Positions 7,831-16,453 of a stretch of DNA of 64,000 nt are shown in pieces. The first letter of the stretch is position 1; each line of letters opens with the position of its first letter. The notes under the pieces are model-generated. The model had not been told where the DNA came from. It did not search any database and was given only the letters and a program-made list of their open reading frames with translations. The position numbers and the translations under genes are program-made. This DNA comes from Bradyrhizobium canariense (GTDB lineage Bacteria > Pseudomonadota > Alphaproteobacteria > Rhizobiales > Xanthobacteraceae): assembly GCF_019402665.1 (NCBI RefSeq), contig NZ_VSST01000084.1, positions 103,342 through 167,341 of the forward strand, written 5' to 3'.

Positions 7831-8385
7831 ATGAAGGACGTATTCGCCCGCCTCGCCTCCGACCTCTTCTCCGCCATCGTCTTCCTGGTCATCTACCTCG
7901 TGACCGACAACGTCGTCCTGGCAACGTCGGTGGCGATTGCCGGAGCGATCGCGCAGGTGATCTACGCGCGCGTCAAGGGGCAGCAGGTCAATTACATGAC
8001 CTATGCGAGCGTCGCGCTCGTCGTCGTGCTCGGCACGATCACGCTGCTGACCAACGATCCCCGCTTCATGCTCGCAAAGCCCTCGATCGCGCATTTCGCG
8101 ATCGGCGCCATCATGCTCAAGCGCGGCTGGATGCTGCGCTACATGCCCGCGATCGTCGTAGAGACCGTTCCGGAATATGTGACGGCTGCAGGTTATGCCT
8201 GGGCTGCGCTGATGTTCGTGATCGGCGCCGGCATGATCGCCGTCGCCTCCACAGGCGATCTGAAGCTGTGGGCGTTCTACATCACGGTCGTCGCGGGCGG
8301 CGCCAAGATCCTCGCTTTCGCCGTGCAATATGTCGTGCTCCGTCTCATCGTCACCAGCCGACGGCGCGCCGCCGCCCGCGCCTAA
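7831..8385 (+). CDS. YciB/IspZ-family inner-membrane septation protein
   Basis: 184 residues, five or six membrane segments. The family pattern NDPRFMLAKPSI around residue 74, followed by a MLKRGWMLRYMP loop, matches the YciB/IspZ group (intracellular septation protein A). These proteins link envelope synthesis with division. Many alphaproteobacteria carry another copy near ftsY; this copy sits in an accessory operon with the membrane gene upstream, so it may be a specialised paralog. Confidence 0.75.
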   Translation: MKDVFARLASDLFSAIVFLVIYLVTDNVVLATSVAIAGAIAQVIYARVKGQQVNYMTYASVALVVVLGTITLLTNDPRFMLAKPSIAHFAIGAIMLKRGWMLRYMPAIVVETVPEYVTAAGYAWAALMFVIGAGMIAVASTGDLKLWAFYITVVAGGAKILAFAVQYVVLRLIVTSRRRAAARA

Positions 8386-8489
8386 ATGCCTCCGACGGAG
8401 CGTTAGGCGCGAGCGGCGAGTTGCGCTATACGCTCGGCCGGGACTGGCCCGCGGATCGTCGCGGTCCGCCGGGATCTTGGGAGACGCGA

Positions 8490-8786
8490 ATGGCCGTCGA
8501 CGGCAACTGGACTCTGACCCTGACAACCCCCATGGGCGAGCGCAAGGCGACGCTGCGCCTGACGGCTGCCGGCGGCACGCTCACAGGGACGCAGGGTGCG
8601 GAAGGCGATACAGCCGAGATATTCGACGGCACCGTCAGCGGCGATGCCGTCAACTGGAAGGTCTCGATCACCAATCCGATGCCGTTGACGCTCGAATTCA
8701 TCGGAACCGTCTCGGGCGACAGCATGAGCGGTGAGATGGGCATCGGCCCGATGGGCAGCTTCCCGTTCACCGGCACGCGCGCCTAA
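8490..8786 (+). CDS. Small beta-rich hypothetical protein
   Basis: 98 residues. The start at 8490 follows GGGAGACGCGA. The chain is a run of short beta strands (GNWTLTLTTPMGERKATLRL; GTLTGTQGAEGD; FIGTVSGDSMSGEMGIGPMG) with no Cys and no signal peptide. Related small proteins occur widely in Bradyrhizobium as conserved hypotheticals. The following gene starts 14 bases downstream, so they are probably co-transcribed. Confidence 0.65.
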   Translation: MAVDGNWTLTLTTPMGERKATLRLTAAGGTLTGTQGAEGDTAEIFDGTVSGDAVNWKVSITNPMPLTLEFIGTVSGDSMSGEMGIGPMGSFPFTGTRA

Positions 8787-8800
8787 GCCGCGCGTCAACC

Positions 8801-9721
8801 GTGCGCGCGCTCGGTCTCATCGCGGCGACGATCCTGTGTGTCGCGGCACAAGCGGCGCGCGCGGACGACGCCGAACCGGCGTGGCAGGCAAGCGCGCTCG
8901 CCATGCTACCGGCAGGCTATGTCGCCGGCACGGCCTATCGAACCGAAGGTTCGACGGGCTACCTCGCCGTCTATCCGATCTCGTCGAACGATCCGAAGTC
9001 GCCTGCAAGCGTTTTCGGCGCGCGCCAGGCTCTTGTGGTCGCGCTGACGTCGGATGCGACGCGCGCAGTCTCGGCCGCATTGAAGCCGCGTAGCGGGCCG
9101 GATCCTGACAACGACGACACCGAATTCGCAAAGCTGCATGCCGATCTCGCCGCCAAGCGCTCGACGCTTCCCGACGGTACCGAGCCCTGCGATTTCGGCG
9201 CATGGTCCGTCGACAAGGATCCTGATGGCCTCAACGTGCGTGCCGAACCATCGACCAAAGCGCGTGTGCTCGGCACGCTTCCGCCGCCCTACCTGCTCAA
9301 GCTCGGCGGCAGCGAGAACACGCCGGATGGCGGCTGGCTCACCGAATTCCGCATCATCGGCTTCAAGAACGGCTGGTTTTTGATCGAAGGCGCCAAGCCG
9401 CCCGGCAGGGACTACGAGGACGACAAGAAATATCCGCGCAGCGCGCCTAAGCCCTACGCCGGACGCGGCTGGGTCGCCTCCAACAAGGTCGGCGCGTCCT
9501 ACGCAAATGGCGCGACACGCATGGGCGGCCTGTTCCAGGCGCCCTTCGTCGACGCGAAATGGATGCCGGCCCAGCGCGAGCTCGGCGGCCCGATCGACAC
9601 CGATGGCGGGCCGAAGCACATCTTTGCTTGCAGCGGCCTCTGGGGCCTCGTCGCAAGCGAGGACGGCGTCTGCGGCTGGTGGCGCGGGCTGTGCTCCAAT
9701 CAGGTCACGAATTGCAGTTAG
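8801..9721 (+). CDS. Exported protein with bacterial SH3-type domain
   Basis: 306 residues from a GTG start; a signal peptide covers residues 1-21 (ending AARADD). An SH3b-like motif lies at about residues 145-225: DGLNVRAEPSTKARVLGTLP, then a beta strand and GRGWVASNKVG. Five of its six cysteines are C-terminal (FACSGLW, DGVCGWWRGLCSNQVTNCS), suggesting disulfides in the periplasm. Such domains usually bind cell wall peptides or ligands. Role unknown. Confidence 0.75.
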   Translation: MRALGLIAATILCVAAQAARADDAEPAWQASALAMLPAGYVAGTAYRTEGSTGYLAVYPISSNDPKSPASVFGARQALVVALTSDATRAVSAALKPRSGPDPDNDDTEFAKLHADLAAKRSTLPDGTEPCDFGAWSVDKDPDGLNVRAEPSTKARVLGTLPPPYLLKLGGSENTPDGGWLTEFRIIGFKNGWFLIEGAKPPGRDYEDDKKYPRSAPKPYAGRGWVASNKVGASYANGATRMGGLFQAPFVDAKWMPAQRELGGPIDTDGGPKHIFACSGLWGLVASEDGVCGWWRGLCSNQVTNCS

Positions 9722-9730
9722 CCTGCGGCC

Positions 9731-9844
9731 CATCCTTCGAGACGCCCGCCTCCGGCGGGCCCTCAGGATGAGGTCATGTTTCGCGGCGAGATATCAGACC
9801 CTCATGGTGAGGAGCCCGCCAAAGCGGGCGTCTCGAACCATGCA
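9731..9844. repeat. Intergenic palindromic repeat, family 2
   Basis: CATCCTTCGAGACGCCCGC at the left and GCGGGCGTCTCGAACCATG at the right are near-inverted ends. Inner parts CTCAGGATGAGG and CCTCATGGTGAGGAG form further hairpins. This is a known type of dispersed Rhizobiales element, seen once in this window. It lies between two convergent genes. Confidence 0.75.
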
Positions 9845-9882
9845 GGCCGAGCTCTTCCGGCACTCCGGAGCGAGGCGAAGAG

Positions 9883-11538
9883 CTAGCCCAGATTCAGCTC
9901 CTTGAAGAAGTCGTTGCCCTTATCGTCGATGATGATGAACGCCGGGAAGTCGACGACCTCGATGCGCCAGATCGCTTCCATGCCGAGTTCGGGATATTCG
10001 AGCACCTCCACTTTCTTGATGCAGTGCTCGGCAAGATTCGCCGCGGCACCGCCGATCGAGCCGAGATAGAAGCCGCCATATTTCTTGCAGGCCTCGCGCA
10101 CGGCCGGCGCCCGGTTGCCCTTGGCGACCATCACCATCGAGCCGCCGGCGGCCTGGAACTGATCGACGAAGGAATCCATGCGGCCAGCGGTGGTGGGGCC
10201 GAACGCACCGGAGGCGTAGCCCTCGGGCGTCTTGGCGGGGCCGGCGTAATAGACGGGATGGTTCTTGAAATAGTCCGGCAGCGGCTCGCCCTTGTCGAGC
10301 CGCTCGCGCAGCTTGGCATGCGCGGAATCGCGCGCGACGATCATGGTGCCGGTCATCGAGACCCGCGTCTTGGTCGGGTACTTCGAGAAGGTGGCCAGGA
10401 TATCCTTCATCGGCTGGTTGAGATCGATCTTGACGACCTCGCCGCCCAGCGACTGCTCGACCTCAGGCAGATACTGCGCCGGGTTGTGCTCGAGCTCTTC
10501 GAGATAGACGCCGTCCTTGGTGATCTTGCCGAGCACCTGGCGATCGGCCGAGCAGGACACGCCGAGCCCGATGGGGAGCGAGGCGCCATGACGCGGCATG
10601 CGGATCACGCGGACGTCGTGGCAGAAGTATTTTCCGCCGAACTGCGCGCCGACGCCGAGCGACTGCGTCATCTTCAGAATTTCCTGCTCCATCTCGAGAT
10701 CGCGAAACGCGTTGCCGTCGGGCGAGCCGTGGGTCGGCAGTGCATCGAGATAGCGAGCCGACGCCAGCTTCACCGTCTTCATGCAGAGCTCGGCCGAGGT
10801 GCCGCCGATCACGATGGCGAGGTGATAGGGCGGGCACGCCGCGGTGCCCAGCGTCAAGACCTTCTCCTTCAGGAAGGCGAGCAGCCGGTCCTTGGTCAAC
10901 ACCGAGGGCGTGGCCTGGAACAGGAAGCTCTTGTTGGCGGAGCCGCCGCCCTTGGCCATGAACATGAACTTGTAGGCGTCATCACCTTCGGCGTAGATCT
11001 CGCACTGCGCCGGCATGTTGTTGGCGGTGTTCTTCTCCTCGTACATCGAGAGCGGCGCGACCTGCGAGTAGCGCAGATTGCGGCGCAGGTAAGCATCGCG
11101 CGCGCCTTCCGACAGCGCCGCCTCGTCGTCACCATCGGTGATGACGTTGCAGCCCTTCTTGCCCATGATGATCGCGGTGCCGGTGTCCTGGCACATCGGC
11201 AGCACGCCGCCGGCGGCAATGTTGGCGTTCTTGAGGAAGTCCAGCGCGACGAACTTGTCGTTCGGGCTCGCCTCGCCATCCTCCAGGATCGCGCGGAGCT
11301 GCTTCAGATGCCCCGGCCGCAGATAGTGGTTGATGTCGCCAAAGGCCGCTTCCGACAGGGCCCGCAGCGCCTCCCGCGACACCACCAGCATGTCCTTCCC
11401 CAGGACCTTCTCGACCCGCACGCCCTCGGCCGTGATCTTCTTGTAGGGCGTCTCGTCCTTGCCGAGCGGAAACAGCGGCGTGTGCTTGTAGGGCGGAACG
11501 GGCTTTATGGGGTCGGGGAAGGCGGTGGGAGCGTTCAT
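9883..11538 (-). CDS. fumA: Fumarate hydratase, class I (iron-sulfur)
   Basis: 551 residues, typical of the single-chain class I fumarase, which interconverts fumarate and L-malate in the TCA cycle with a 4Fe-4S cluster. Visible cluster cysteines include MCQDTGTA, GTAACPPYHLAI and GVSCSADRQ. The C-terminal swivelling domain has GAFGPTTAGRMDSFVDQFQAAGG. The frame stays open 290 codons upstream but nothing there resembles fumarase; MNAPTAFPDPIKPV at 11538 is the natural N-terminus. Oxygen-sensitive by family. Confidence 0.95.
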   Translation of the reverse strand: MNAPTAFPDPIKPVPPYKHTPLFPLGKDETPYKKITAEGVRVEKVLGKDMLVVSREALRALSEAAFGDINHYLRPGHLKQLRAILEDGEASPNDKFVALDFLKNANIAAGGVLPMCQDTGTAIIMGKKGCNVITDGDDEAALSEGARDAYLRRNLRYSQVAPLSMYEEKNTANNMPAQCEIYAEGDDAYKFMFMAKGGGSANKSFLFQATPSVLTKDRLLAFLKEKVLTLGTAACPPYHLAIVIGGTSAELCMKTVKLASARYLDALPTHGSPDGNAFRDLEMEQEILKMTQSLGVGAQFGGKYFCHDVRVIRMPRHGASLPIGLGVSCSADRQVLGKITKDGVYLEELEHNPAQYLPEVEQSLGGEVVKIDLNQPMKDILATFSKYPTKTRVSMTGTMIVARDSAHAKLRERLDKGEPLPDYFKNHPVYYAGPAKTPEGYASGAFGPTTAGRMDSFVDQFQAAGGSMVMVAKGNRAPAVREACKKYGGFYLGSIGGAAANLAEHCIKKVEVLEYPELGMEAIWRIEVVDFPAFIIIDDKGNDFFKELNLG

Positions 11539-11784
11539 GGGCTGGAATCTCGGGGTTTTGGAGCCCTCGTATGGGCCCCTTCCATAGAAGCGTTCTAAGC
11601 TTTTTTGCCGCAAAGGGAAGGCGCTCTGGTGCGGTCGGGGCATCCCGATTCGGCGACATGGCGACCTATTTTCGGCGGCAGTCGACGGACACGAGGCCCT
11701 CATCATGCCGGTGAAGACCCTGGGTGCACCCCTTGCGCTATGCGCGGGACGACGGTTGAATGCGCCTCTAAGGGGCTTTTCATC

Positions 11785-12258
11785 ATGACATTGAACTTGC
11801 ACGTCCGCGGCGCGATCCTGGTCGCCGCCGCCATCACCGGCCTTGTGACCCTCGCCTCGCCCGCGCGCGCAGACCGCTGCGACGACAGCGCCAAGGAGCT
11901 GGCGAACCAGGTCGATCGCCTCAAGGTGAATTTCCGCGCAGCCAATGTCGTCTACTTGACTCATCCCGCGGCCAAGGAATTGTCCGTGGCTTGCCGTGGC
12001 GACAAATATTCGATCGAGCTCTATGCCAAGGGCGATCGCAAGCCCAAGCCGGAGTTCTTTGCGCTGGTGGGGTCGATGGCGGCGATCGTCTTCACCGTGA
12101 CCAAGGACGATACGACGACGGGCGCGACACGCTGCCTGAAGCGGATGGGGCTCTTGCGCGGCGACAAGATCAGCATGCGTTACCGGCGTCTCAACATGGA
12201 ATGCACCCGCACCAAGACGGATGCGTCCATCGCGATCACGCGCGGCAAGGACGAATAG
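11785..12258 (+). CDS. Exported hypothetical protein
   Basis: 157 residues. A signal peptide (residues 1-30, ending SPARADRCDD) is followed by a small basic domain with four cysteines (DRCDDS, SVACRG, TRCLKRM, MECTRT), which could pair. No known family. It lies antisense to the long open frame that runs upstream of fumarase; the signal peptide and cysteine pattern make this strand the coding one. Confidence 0.65.
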   Translation: MTLNLHVRGAILVAAAITGLVTLASPARADRCDDSAKELANQVDRLKVNFRAANVVYLTHPAAKELSVACRGDKYSIELYAKGDRKPKPEFFALVGSMAAIVFTVTKDDTTTGATRCLKRMGLLRGDKISMRYRRLNMECTRTKTDASIAITRGKDE

Positions 12259-12290
12259 GCGGGGCGACCCCTCGCTCTTTCCACGCACTC

Positions 12291-12377
12291 CGTCATTGCG
12301 AGCGCAGCGAAGCAATCCAGACTGTCTCTGCGGTGACAGACTGGATTGCTTCGTCGCAAGGGCTCCTCGCAATGACG
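12291..12377. repeat. Intergenic palindromic repeat, family 3, copy a
   Basis: CGTCATTGCG at the left and CGCAATGACG at the right are perfect inverted ends 87 bases apart. Inside are GCGAAGCAATCCAG and CTGGATTGCTTCG, another inverted pair, around a variable core. Copies b, c and d lie at 14289, 26671 and 30163. The element is MITE-like, with no coding capacity. Confidence 0.85.
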
Positions 12378-12497
12378 AGGAGAGGTCCGAGAGCACATTC
12401 CACCGCACCGGATCCCTCGCATTTTAACGATTGGCTTGAAGGAAATTTCGCTCCTCGCGGCGCAGGGTCAATTGTTTCCATGTGTGAGGATTTGTGG

Positions 12498-12671
12498 ATG
12501 AGCGTTTCTACCGTTTCGCCGCCGCCGATCGCGATCGTGGTGCCGAGCTACGACACGACCAAGCAGCAGGACGATCAGATCAAGACCAAAGACAACGACC
12601 CGACCTATAAGCCGCCGCCGCCTGCGCCGCTGCCGCCGGGTCAGGGTACGCGGATCGATCAGCTCGCCTGA
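12498..12671 (+). CDS. Small proline-rich protein
   Basis: 57 residues from the ATG at 12498, preceded by GAGGA at seven bases. The N-terminal part is VSTVSPPPIAIVVPSYD; the centre is charged (KQQDDQIKTKDND) and then PPPPAPLPPG. A strong terminator follows. Small proteins of this shape are common hypotheticals in Bradyrhizobium; no function known. Confidence 0.55.
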   Translation: MSVSTVSPPPIAIVVPSYDTTKQQDDQIKTKDNDPTYKPPPPAPLPPGQGTRIDQLA

Positions 12672-12693
12672 ACAGCCGCGTCGAAGATGAAAT

Positions 12694-12718
12694 GCCCGAT
12701 CCGGTCGATCGGGCTTTT
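12694..12718 (+). terminator. Rho-independent terminator
   Basis: Stem GCCCGATC / GATCGGGC (12694-12701 and 12707-12714), five-base loop, then TTTT. It lies 23 bases after the small proline-rich gene. Confidence 0.75.
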
Positions 12719-12787
12719 CGCGTGTCCGGCCGCAACTTCGCCGGATAGCGGGGCCAATATTGTGCGCGGCTACCCTGAGACCTGCGC

Positions 12788-13462
12788 ATGATCGCAAGAC
12801 TCCTGTTGCAGAGCACGATCACCACCGCCGCCATGGGCGCGCTGCTGTTCGCGTCCGCGGACACCCTGCATTGGCCTTCGGCCTGGGTGTTCCTCGCGAC
12901 CTCCGCCCTGCTCGGCCCGCTTTGCGGCTGGTGGCTTTACCGGGTCGACCCCGCACTGCTCGCCGAACGTCTGCGGCCGGTCCTGCAAAAGGACCAGCCC
13001 GCCGCCGACAAGGTGTTCATGACAGTCTTCGTCGTCGCGATGCTGGTCTGGCTGGCGGCGATCGGGCTCGACCGGCGTACGCTGTCCTCCGACGTGCCGA
13101 TGGCGCTGCAGATGCTCGGCTTCGCCCTGTTCCTGCTCTCGACGCTGTTCATCCTCTGGGTTTTCCGCGAGAACTCATTCGCGGCGCCCGTGGTGAAGCT
13201 GCAGGCCGAGCGCGCGCAGCACGTGATCTCGACGGGGCCCTATGCCCATGTGCGCCATCCCATGTACAGCGGCATGATCCTGTTCTTCGCCGGCGTGCCG
13301 CTGCTTCTGGGCTCGTGGTGGGGACTTCTGATGGTGCCGCTGTTCCTCCTCTTGTTTGCGGTCCGCATTCGCATCGAGGAGCGCACGCTGCGCGAGGGCC
13401 TGCCGGGCTATGCCGATTATGTGACGCGCGTGCGCTATCGCCTGCTGCCTGGCCTGTGGTGA
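12788..13462 (+). CDS. Isoprenylcysteine carboxyl methyltransferase-like membrane protein
   Basis: 224 residues with five or six membrane segments. The C-terminal part has the ICMT/PEMT pattern: GPYAHVRHPMYSGMIL (SAM-binding loop, about residues 154-169) and EERTLREGLPGYADYVTRVRYRLLP. Bacterial members methylate small isoprenoid or lipid acceptors, or are uncharacterised; the substrate here is unknown. It stands alone between two unrelated genes. Confidence 0.8.
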   Translation: MIARLLLQSTITTAAMGALLFASADTLHWPSAWVFLATSALLGPLCGWWLYRVDPALLAERLRPVLQKDQPAADKVFMTVFVVAMLVWLAAIGLDRRTLSSDVPMALQMLGFALFLLSTLFILWVFRENSFAAPVVKLQAERAQHVISTGPYAHVRHPMYSGMILFFAGVPLLLGSWWGLLMVPLFLLLFAVRIRIEERTLREGLPGYADYVTRVRYRLLPGLW

Positions 13463-13486
13463 GCGCGCGCATCACTCTGCTGTGCT

Positions 13487-14194
13487 TTAACCATCCAACT
13501 CGCGGTAGCGGCGGAAGATGCCCTGCTCGTTAAAGACAATGCGGCGCCCGCTATCGAGATAGGCCTTGATGTTCCGCCGCTCCGCGACGCGGTCGTGCAG
13601 ATCGACCAGGCCCGGGATATCGGTCTCGAACGCCTTCATCCGCTTCGGAAACGCATAGCGCAGCCCCGCGACGATCTGGAACAGCGAGAGATCGACATAG
13701 GTCAGCCTGCGGCCCGTGACATAGGCACCGCCATTGTCCTCAAGGAGCTGCTCGAAATAGCCGAGATATTTCGGCACGCGCTCGCCCCAGAAGTCGGCGG
13801 TGCGCTTCTTTGCCGGCGGTTTCTGATCTTCGTAGTAGAGCGAGGGCCCCAGCGGATGATGGGTGTCGTGAATCTCGACCACGAAATCGGTGATCGTGAG
13901 CTGGAGCTGATGGACCCAGAGTTGACCGGCCTCCGACTTCGGGGCGAGGGCGTGGCGGGCGCCCAGATAGAGCAGGATGTTCGCGGTCTGGCCGATGACG
14001 AGCTTACCGGCTTTGAGGAACGGCGGCGCAAAAGGCGGCGTGCCCTTGTGCGCGTCCATCATCTTCATCATCGCAGCTGTGCCGCGTGGGCCACGCGCCA
14101 CGTCGACATAACCCGCGCCCGCCTCCTCCAGCGCCAGCCGCACATATTCACCGCGGCCCTGGATCTCGGGCCAATAATAGAGCTCGTATTTCAT
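13487..14194 (-). CDS. Glutathione S-transferase family protein
   Basis: 235 residues from the ATG at 14194. The thioredoxin-like N-terminal domain begins MKYELYYWPEIQGRGEYVRLALEE; the glutathione-binding turn is near KLVIGQTANILLYLG. The C-terminal helical domain has GRRLTYVDLSLFQIVAGLRY. A Tyr near the start (YYWPEIQGR) fits the sigma/alpha-type catalytic position. An in-frame start at 14284 would add 30 residues with no similarity. Probably detoxification; substrate unknown. Confidence 0.85.
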   Translation of the reverse strand: MKYELYYWPEIQGRGEYVRLALEEAGAGYVDVARGPRGTAAMMKMMDAHKGTPPFAPPFLKAGKLVIGQTANILLYLGARHALAPKSEAGQLWVHQLQLTITDFVVEIHDTHHPLGPSLYYEDQKPPAKKRTADFWGERVPKYLGYFEQLLEDNGGAYVTGRRLTYVDLSLFQIVAGLRYAFPKRMKAFETDIPGLVDLHDRVAERRNIKAYLDSGRRIVFNEQGIFRRYRELDG

Positions 14195-14288
14195 GAAAGG
14201 GGTCCGTGAGCGTGGAAGCGACAGGACCAATTTATCACGCGCGACAAGGTTCCGTAAGGATGAGGCTGAACGGCGGCACCACACGCTC

Positions 14289-14374
14289 CGTCATTGCGAG
14301 CGCAGCGAAGCAATCCAGACTGTCACCCTGGAGCGACTCTGGATTGCTTCGTCGCTGCGCTCCTCGCAATGACG
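14289..14374. repeat. Intergenic palindromic repeat, family 3, copy b
   Basis: Same CGTCATTGCG / CGCAATGACG ends and inner GCGAAGCAATCCAG / TGGATTGCTTCG pair as at 12291. It sits between the start of the GST gene and the end of the secreted lectin-like gene. Confidence 0.85.
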
Positions 14375-14380
14375 GCAGCC

Positions 14381-15061
14381 TCAATTCGATGCGAAGCAAT
14401 ACAGCAGCCCGTCGCCGCCGGTGCTCTTCAGATCGGCCTGCGAGCAGCCGCCATCGGGGCCGCGCGAGGGATGCGAGCTGTTCCACGATTTCGACGGCTC
14501 GTCATCGCGCAGGCCTTGACGATCGGCGTGGCCGACAACCGCCGCGCCTTGCGTGCTCGACGTCCAGTTCTTGCAGGTCTTGTCGTCACCCGCGGGAAAT
14601 GCGCTGCCGTCGGCTTGCGAACCCGTGAGGATGTCGTGCCGGTTCGGCGTGTCGCCGCGGCCGTTGATGACCTCGCCCTTCTCGCTGAGCGCGGTCTGCT
14701 TGGTGAGGTTGTTGGCCGCCCCGTGCAGGTCGGCAACGTCCTTGGCGATCACAGCACCCTTGGCGTTCTGCCACGGTCCCTTGCCGATGCGGTCGCGCGC
14801 GTTGACGGCCGGCTTGCCGTCGGCGGCCTGCGTGGAGAGATAAGCGCGCCAGGTTTTGCTGCCGGCGCCGCCGGTCTGGGCCAGCTTCTGGCACTGCGCA
14901 TCGGCCCCCTCCAGGCCGCCGAGATCGGCGCCTTTGCCAGGACCATTGGAAGTCACGAAGAACGTCATGTCGGCCGACTGCGCCTGCGCCGATGGCGCCG
15001 CAAGCAAGGCCGCAGCGAGCGCGAGGCCTGAAATCGTCACGGATCTCTCAATGCGGGTCAT
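14381..15061 (-). CDS. Secreted lectin-like protein
   Basis: 226 residues with a signal peptide cut near AQAQSADM (residue 28). The mature part opens TFFVTSNGPGKGADLGGLEGAD, then has AQCQKLAQTGG, KTWRAYLS, and ends GGCSQADLKSTGGDGLLYCFAS. This layout (LGGL, WRAYLS, Cys-flanked C-terminus) matches a family of secreted proteins often annotated as lectin or C-type-lectin-like in Bradyrhizobium. Ligand unknown. Copy b of repeat family 3 follows the stop. Confidence 0.65.
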   Translation of the reverse strand: MTRIERSVTISGLALAAALLAAPSAQAQSADMTFFVTSNGPGKGADLGGLEGADAQCQKLAQTGGAGSKTWRAYLSTQAADGKPAVNARDRIGKGPWQNAKGAVIAKDVADLHGAANNLTKQTALSEKGEVINGRGDTPNRHDILTGSQADGSAFPAGDDKTCKNWTSSTQGAAVVGHADRQGLRDDEPSKSWNSSHPSRGPDGGCSQADLKSTGGDGLLYCFASN

Positions 15062-15142
15062 CCTGTCCTCCCTTTGTGTTGTCGTTGGCCGCCAGATTTC
15101 AACCCGACGCAGGCCCGCTTATTCCGACGTCGCAATGCGAGA

Positions 15143-15250
15143 CGCCCAAAAGAGCAAGGCGCCGTGCAAGAAGCACGATGCCCTGGCTTTTCATGTCGTC
15201 TGCGATCAGTTGGTCAGCGGGATCGCCGACGATTCCCAGCCGCTTCCCGA
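15143..15250 (-). pseudogene. Remnant of the 3' end and terminator of a Tim44-like gene
   Basis: Read on the minus strand, 15206-15247 encodes SGSGWESSAIPLTN then stop, matching the C-terminus GGAWELSAIQQTN of the intact Tim44-like gene at 20516. The similarity continues past the stop into a hairpin (GCGCCGTGC / GCACGATGCC) equivalent to that gene's terminator. An in-frame stop appears five codons upstream of the matching part, so only the tail survives. Confidence 0.6.
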
Positions 15251-15425
15251 CTGCCATGTCGATTAATTGCTTCCCGGGACAAGGGTGCCGGGCGAGCATA
15301 CCAAATGGGCCGATCCTCAAGTGATCGTCCAGGGGAGGACGCGGGGGACTGTGGCGGGACCGTTCAGGGCGGTATCCGCGATCACATCGGGGCTGCGCAG
15401 GGCGCGGCGCAAGGGGGAGATCGTC

Positions 15426-16439
15426 ATGCACCGGACCACCATCCGCCCAATCACGACAATTGCCGGCCGTGCCACCCTTTGCTGCCTTGCCATCGGTCTT
15501 GCCATCGGTCCGAACTGCGCCTTGGCCGCGGAACTGCTCAAAGCCCGACTTGCGCAAAACCTCGGACCGATCTCCGGCATTGCGATCGTCGCCAAATCGA
15601 AGGGAATCTTCGAAAAGAACGGACTGGACATCACAGTCTCGAACTTCACGTCCGGCAAGCAGTGCCTGGACACGGTGATCGGGGGCGGCGCCGACATCGC
15701 GACCACGGCCGAGGCGCCGGTCACCGCTTCGGCGATGGCAAACCAGCCCATCGCCTTCGTCGCCGGCATGGAATATTCCGACCTCAAGACGGTCGTCGCG
15801 GCCAGGGCCGGCGTCAAGACCAAGGCCGATCTTCGCGGCAAGCGAATCGCCTTCACGGCCGGGACCGGCAGCGAGGTTTACACGGCGACTTTGCTGAAGT
15901 CGGCGGGATTGACTGCCAAGGATGTCACCCTCGTCAACCTGCGGCCCCAGGAAATGCTGCCGGCACTTGCAGCCGGAAGCATCGACGCGATCGACACCTG
16001 GGAGCCCCACGTCGCCAACGCGAAGAAGGCCCTGGGCGAAGCCGTCGCTGAGCTCGATACAACGGGCACTTACTCCGAGACGTTCAACATCGTCGTCATG
16101 AGGCCCTATCTGGATGCCAACCCTGCGCTGGTCGAGAAGTTCATCGCCGCACTGATCGATGCCGAGGTCTGGATGAAGGAACACCCGGATGAAGCGATCA
16201 CGACAGTGGCGGACGCGGTTGGAATGAAGCGGGACGAACTCGCGCCCATCTGGGCCGACTATGTTTACCGGGTGCGTCTCGACGACCGGCTGATCGAGAT
16301 TCTCAAGACCCACTCCGCATGGCGCCTCGAGAGCGGCAACCATCCTCCGGGAGCGGCGATGCCCGACTTCAGCAAGGTCGTCGTCACCGAGCCACTGAAA
16401 AAGGTCGATCCCGCACGCGTCACCCTGTCGTGGAAATAG
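15426..16439 (+). CDS. ABC transporter substrate-binding protein (NMT1/THI5-like, SsuA/TauA type)
   Basis: 337 residues from the ATG at 15426, preceded by GGGGGAG; the frame is open further upstream but the signal peptide (TIAGRATLCCLAIGLAIGPNCALAA) sets this start. The mature protein has the NMT1 layout: SGIAIVAKSKGIFEKNGLD, GGADIATTAEAPV, then IAFTAGTGSEVY and IDAIDTWEPHVANAK. It delivers a small solute to the permease and ATPase downstream. Family members bind sulfonates, nitrate, pyrimidine precursors or aromatic acids; the ligand here is unknown. Confidence 0.88.
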   Translation: MHRTTIRPITTIAGRATLCCLAIGLAIGPNCALAAELLKARLAQNLGPISGIAIVAKSKGIFEKNGLDITVSNFTSGKQCLDTVIGGGADIATTAEAPVTASAMANQPIAFVAGMEYSDLKTVVAARAGVKTKADLRGKRIAFTAGTGSEVYTATLLKSAGLTAKDVTLVNLRPQEMLPALAAGSIDAIDTWEPHVANAKKALGEAVAELDTTGTYSETFNIVVMRPYLDANPALVEKFIAALIDAEVWMKEHPDEAITTVADAVGMKRDELAPIWADYVYRVRLDDRLIEILKTHSAWRLESGNHPPGAAMPDFSKVVVTEPLKKVDPARVTLSWK

Positions 16440-16453
16440 GCACCCGCGCGGCC

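Noticed and set aside
10024..11598. 524-codon open frame on plus, opposite fumarase
   Set aside because: Mirror of the fumarase gene; residues are Arg/Ala/Gly-rich with no motif, typical of antisense frames at high GC.
11539..12408. 290-codon upstream extension of the fumarase frame
   Set aside because: It has no similarity to fumarase, it lies antisense to a gene with a clean signal peptide, and the normal fumarase N-terminus begins at 11538. High GC keeps antisense frames open.
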